Source: Spiroplasma endosymbiont of Lasioglossum villosulum (lineage in GTDB: Bacteria > Bacillota_I > Bacilli_A > Mycoplasmatales > VBWQ01). Taken from it: 64,000 bases of DNA. The position numbers were made by a program, and so were the translations under genes. Positions 61,748-64,000 of the stretch are shown piece after piece. The stretch's first letter is position 1, and every line of letters begins with the position of its first letter. Below the pieces are notes generated by a model. That model was not told where the DNA came from. It saw only the letters and a program-made list of their open reading frames with translations, and did not search any database. Location of the stretch: the NCBI RefSeq assembly GCF_964020195.1, contig NZ_OZ026539.1:1-64000 (forward strand). The letters are read 5' to 3'.

Positions 61748-63004
61748 ATGGCAGAAAAAGAAGTAAAAAAATCAAAGCCTGTATCAACAGGCCCAAAACA
61801 AAAATTTGAACGTACAAAACCGCACGTTAATGTTGGAACAATTGGTCACGTTGATCACGGAAAAACAACATTAACTGCTGCAATTACTAGTTATTGTTCA
61901 AAACATGAAGCAGATGGATATAAAGGTATGTTTAAGGACTATGCTTCTATCGATGCTGCTCCAGAAGAAAAAGCACGTGGTATTACTATTAATACAGCTC
62001 ACGTTGAATATGAAACACCAACTCGTCACTATGCACACGTTGACTGTCCAGGTCACGCTGACTACATTAAAAATATGATTACAGGTGCAGCTCAAATGGA
62101 TGGTTCAGTGTTAGTTGTTTCTGCAACTGATGGTCCAATGCCACAAACACGTGAACACATTCTATTGGCACGTCAAGTTGGAGTTAAAAAAATTGTTGTA
62201 TTCTTAAATAAGTGTGATATGGAAAGTGTAGACGATGACGTATTAGAACTTGTTGAAATGGAAATTCGTGAATTACTAACTAAGTATGAATTTGAAGGTG
62301 ATGATACACCAATTATTCGTGGTTCTGCAAGAGGAGCATTAGATGGTAAAAAAGAATGAGAAGCAAAAATTAAAGAATTATTAACAGCAATGGATGAATG
62401 AATCCCAACACCAAAAAGAGAAGTTGATAAACCAGTATTATTAGCTGTTGAAGATGTTTTCACTATTACTGGACGTGGAACAGTAGCTACTGGAAGAATT
62501 GAACGTGGAACTTTAAAAGTTAATGATGAAATTGATATTATTGGTATTAACAAAGGTCTTAAAAAAGTTGTTGTTACTGGTATTGAAATGTTCAGAAAAT
62601 TATTAGATGAAGCACAAGCTGGTGATAACGTTGGAGTATTATTACGTGGAGTTAAACGTGAAGATATTCAACGTGGACAAGTTATTGCTAAACCAGGATC
62701 AGTTACTCCACATACTAAATTTAAAGGTGAAGTTTATATTCTAACTAAAGAAGAAGGTGGACGTCATACTTCATTTAATCCGGGATATCGACCACAATTT
62801 TATTTTCGTACAACTGATGTTACAGGAAGTATGGGAAACTTTATTAATAAAGGTGAAAAATCGGAATTAATTATGCCAGGTGATAACGTTACTATTACTG
62901 TTGAATTAATTCACCCAGTTGCCCTTGAGAAAGGTACTCAATTCTCAATCCGTGAAGGTGGAAGAACTGTTGGAGCCGGACAAGTTACTGAAGTTATTGA
63001 ATAA
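61748..63004 (+). CDS. tuf: Elongation factor Tu with N-terminal extension
   Basis: EF-Tu delivers aminoacyl-tRNA. The 418-aa frame has G1 [37 protein letters not shown] and NKCDM, then domains II and III complete to AGQVTEVIE. It is longer than the usual 393-396 aa. About 20 extra residues precede the normal start of the protein ([20 protein letters not shown] before [11 protein letters not shown]). RBS AAGGAGG fits ATG 61748, and no other start with RBS is seen. TGA-Trp codons at 62357 and 62399. A long hairpin follows. Confidence 0.96.
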
Positions 63005-63010
63005 TCACAT

Positions 63011-63058
63011 TTAATCAAAAATCTTTATTCTCAAAAGAGAATAAAGATTTTTGATTAA
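63011..63058. terminator. Long hairpin after tuf
   Basis: A perfect 22-bp stem (63011-63032 with 63037-63058) around an AAAA loop. Very stable for such AT-rich DNA. A U-run is only inside the right arm (GATTTTTGATT), so it may act as a terminator or an RNA 3'-end stabiliser for the abundant tuf mRNA. Confidence 0.65.
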
Positions 63059-63106
63059 AAATATTTTAGTAGTAAAATTAATTTATAGAAAAGAGATGAC
63101 AAATCA

Positions 63107-63754
63107 ATGCCTTATGTTAAAGAACTGGAAAGTCTAATTTTAAATCGTAAATCAATTCGTAATTATGATCCTAGTAAAGTTATTAGTGATAGTAAAATTA
63201 ACGATATTCTTAACTATGTGCGTCATACCCCATCTTCATATGGTTTAGAACCATGAAAAATTTTAGTTATTAGTAATTCTAAAATTAAAGCACAATTGCA
63301 ACCAATCATAAATAATCAACAACAAGTTAGTACTTGTTCACATTTATTTATTTTATTAAGTTATAGTGGTGAAAATTTCAATACTAGTAATCAATGATTT
63401 GTTGATACTGTTATGAAAAGACGTAATTTAACAAAACCACAATACGAAATTTATAAATCAACATTTAATAATTTCTTTGATCATGACAAAAAAACACAAA
63501 TAAATCATTGGGCACAATGTCAAACTTTTATTTTATTACAAAACCTTTTATTATTATTAACTGCTCATGAAATTGATAATGTTGTATTAGGTGGTTTTAA
63601 TGAACAACAATTATTAACTTACTTAGAATCAAATAAGATTATTGAACCTAATAAGTATCATGTTACAATTTTAGTGTCTGCTGGTTATGGTTATCCATCA
63701 AAAACTAAAATTATTAAAAATGAAGTTAGTGAAATCAGTACTCTTATCAAATAA
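63107..63754 (+). CDS. Nitroreductase-family protein
   Basis: The 215-aa protein has the FMN-binding start ESLILNRKSIRNYDPSKVIS, the HTPSSYGLEPWKILVI segment, and the C-terminal region LLLTAHEIDNVVLGGFNEQQL then ILVSAGYGYPSK, all typical of NfsB/YdgI-like nitroreductases that reduce nitroaromatics or quinones with NAD(P)H. TGA-Trp codons at 63254 and 63395. Weak RBS AGAGATGA before ATG 63107. Physiological substrate unknown. Confidence 0.85.
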
Positions 63755-63776
63755 ATGTATTAGAAAAGGTATTGCA

Positions 63777-64000
63777 ATGGAAAAATTAAAAATAAATAAC
63801 TTAGATATTGAATTAAATATTAATGTTATTGGTAAATTTTTAGATAAGATTGAATATCCAATTCTTATTTTTGATTTTGAGACTTTTCGTAATTTATTAC
63901 ATAAAAAAAAGAACAATTCGTATGCTCATGATTTTGAAAAAATTTTTTCAATTGCATTATTAATTATTAATAAAAAAGAAGATTTAAGTGTTAGTAATTT
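63777..64000 (+). CDS. DUF2779-like protein, 5' part (runs off the window)
   Basis: ATG 63777 opens MEKLKINNLDIELNINVIGK and then IEYPILIFDFETFRNLLHKKKNN. The DFET motif after a short Pro-Ile strand is that of the DUF2779/RNase-H-like exonuclease fold (first metal Asp and Glu). The gene continues beyond 64000, so only 74 codons are visible and the later catalytic residues cannot be checked. Confidence 0.55.
   Translation, partial: MEKLKINNLDIELNINVIGKFLDKIEYPILIFDFETFRNLLHKKKNNSYAHDFEKIFSIALLIINKKEDLSVSN

Noticed and set aside
62173-62553. 126-codon minus-strand frame across tuf
   Set aside because: Codon-bias shadow of a highly expressed gene.

Overview
The window is a very AT-rich Mollicutes chromosome segment read with genetic code 4. 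Nearly every long gene needs in-frame TGA read as tryptophan. Lipoproteins with a short lysine-rich leader and a VVAC-type lipobox, one of them a spiralin-like protein built of tandem repeats, point to Spiroplasma. Ankyrin proteins, insertion sequences and many freshly broken genes fit an arthropod-associated lineage, but the exact clade is inference.

Layout. 1-1561: dnaA, whose ATG begins one base before the window, and an oriC-like spacer with DnaA boxes. 1562-8525: dnaN, a frameshifted SGNH hydrolase where recF often sits, gyrB and gyrA. 8542-18342: the conserved housekeeping run serS, a perfect parS site, SRP RNA, tadA, dnaX, ybaB, tmk, holB, a tRNA-adenine methyltransferase gene, tilS and ftsH. 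18467-25983: hpt, a large FtsX-type permease with its ATPase, a decayed acetyltransferase and lysS. 26100-31045: an accessory zone with a broken coiled-coil gene, an ankyrin remnant, an intact IS30-type element and a lipoprotein. 31045-35115: rlmH with a truncated tail, ung with a frameshift, and folC between two ECF substrate-binding subunits. 35316-39021: a repeat lipoprotein, cysS and rlmB. 39058-48174: a second accessory zone with a coiled-coil/ankyrin divergent pair, a broken sigma-like gene, a membrane protein fused to a headless rarA, a secreted protein, an ISNCY-type transposase and orphan genes. 48352-50903: rpmG, secE, nusG, rplK, rplA. 51082-56507: small membrane proteins, an interrupted phosphatase-type gene, polytopic membrane genes, a lipoprotein remnant and a MATE transporter. 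56691-64000: HU, the spiralin-like gene, rpsL, rpsG, fusA, tuf, a nitroreductase-like gene and the start of a DUF2779-like gene.

Main observations. (1) A 16-base canonical parS lies inside a 40-bp perfect palindrome 8 kb from the origin. (2) Terminator-like hairpins lie between promoter and ribosome binding site of three unrelated or distantly related coiled-coil genes; two are clearly the same element, suggesting a shared attenuation control. (3) Indels, mostly at short homopolymers, and nonsense changes are concentrated in accessory and repair genes (ung, rlmH tail, rarA), while equal-length homopolymers in core genes stay in frame. (4) rarA lost its ATPase head through a deletion fusing it in frame to a membrane protein gene. 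(5) The spiralin-like gene carries three almost identical 285-bp repeats.
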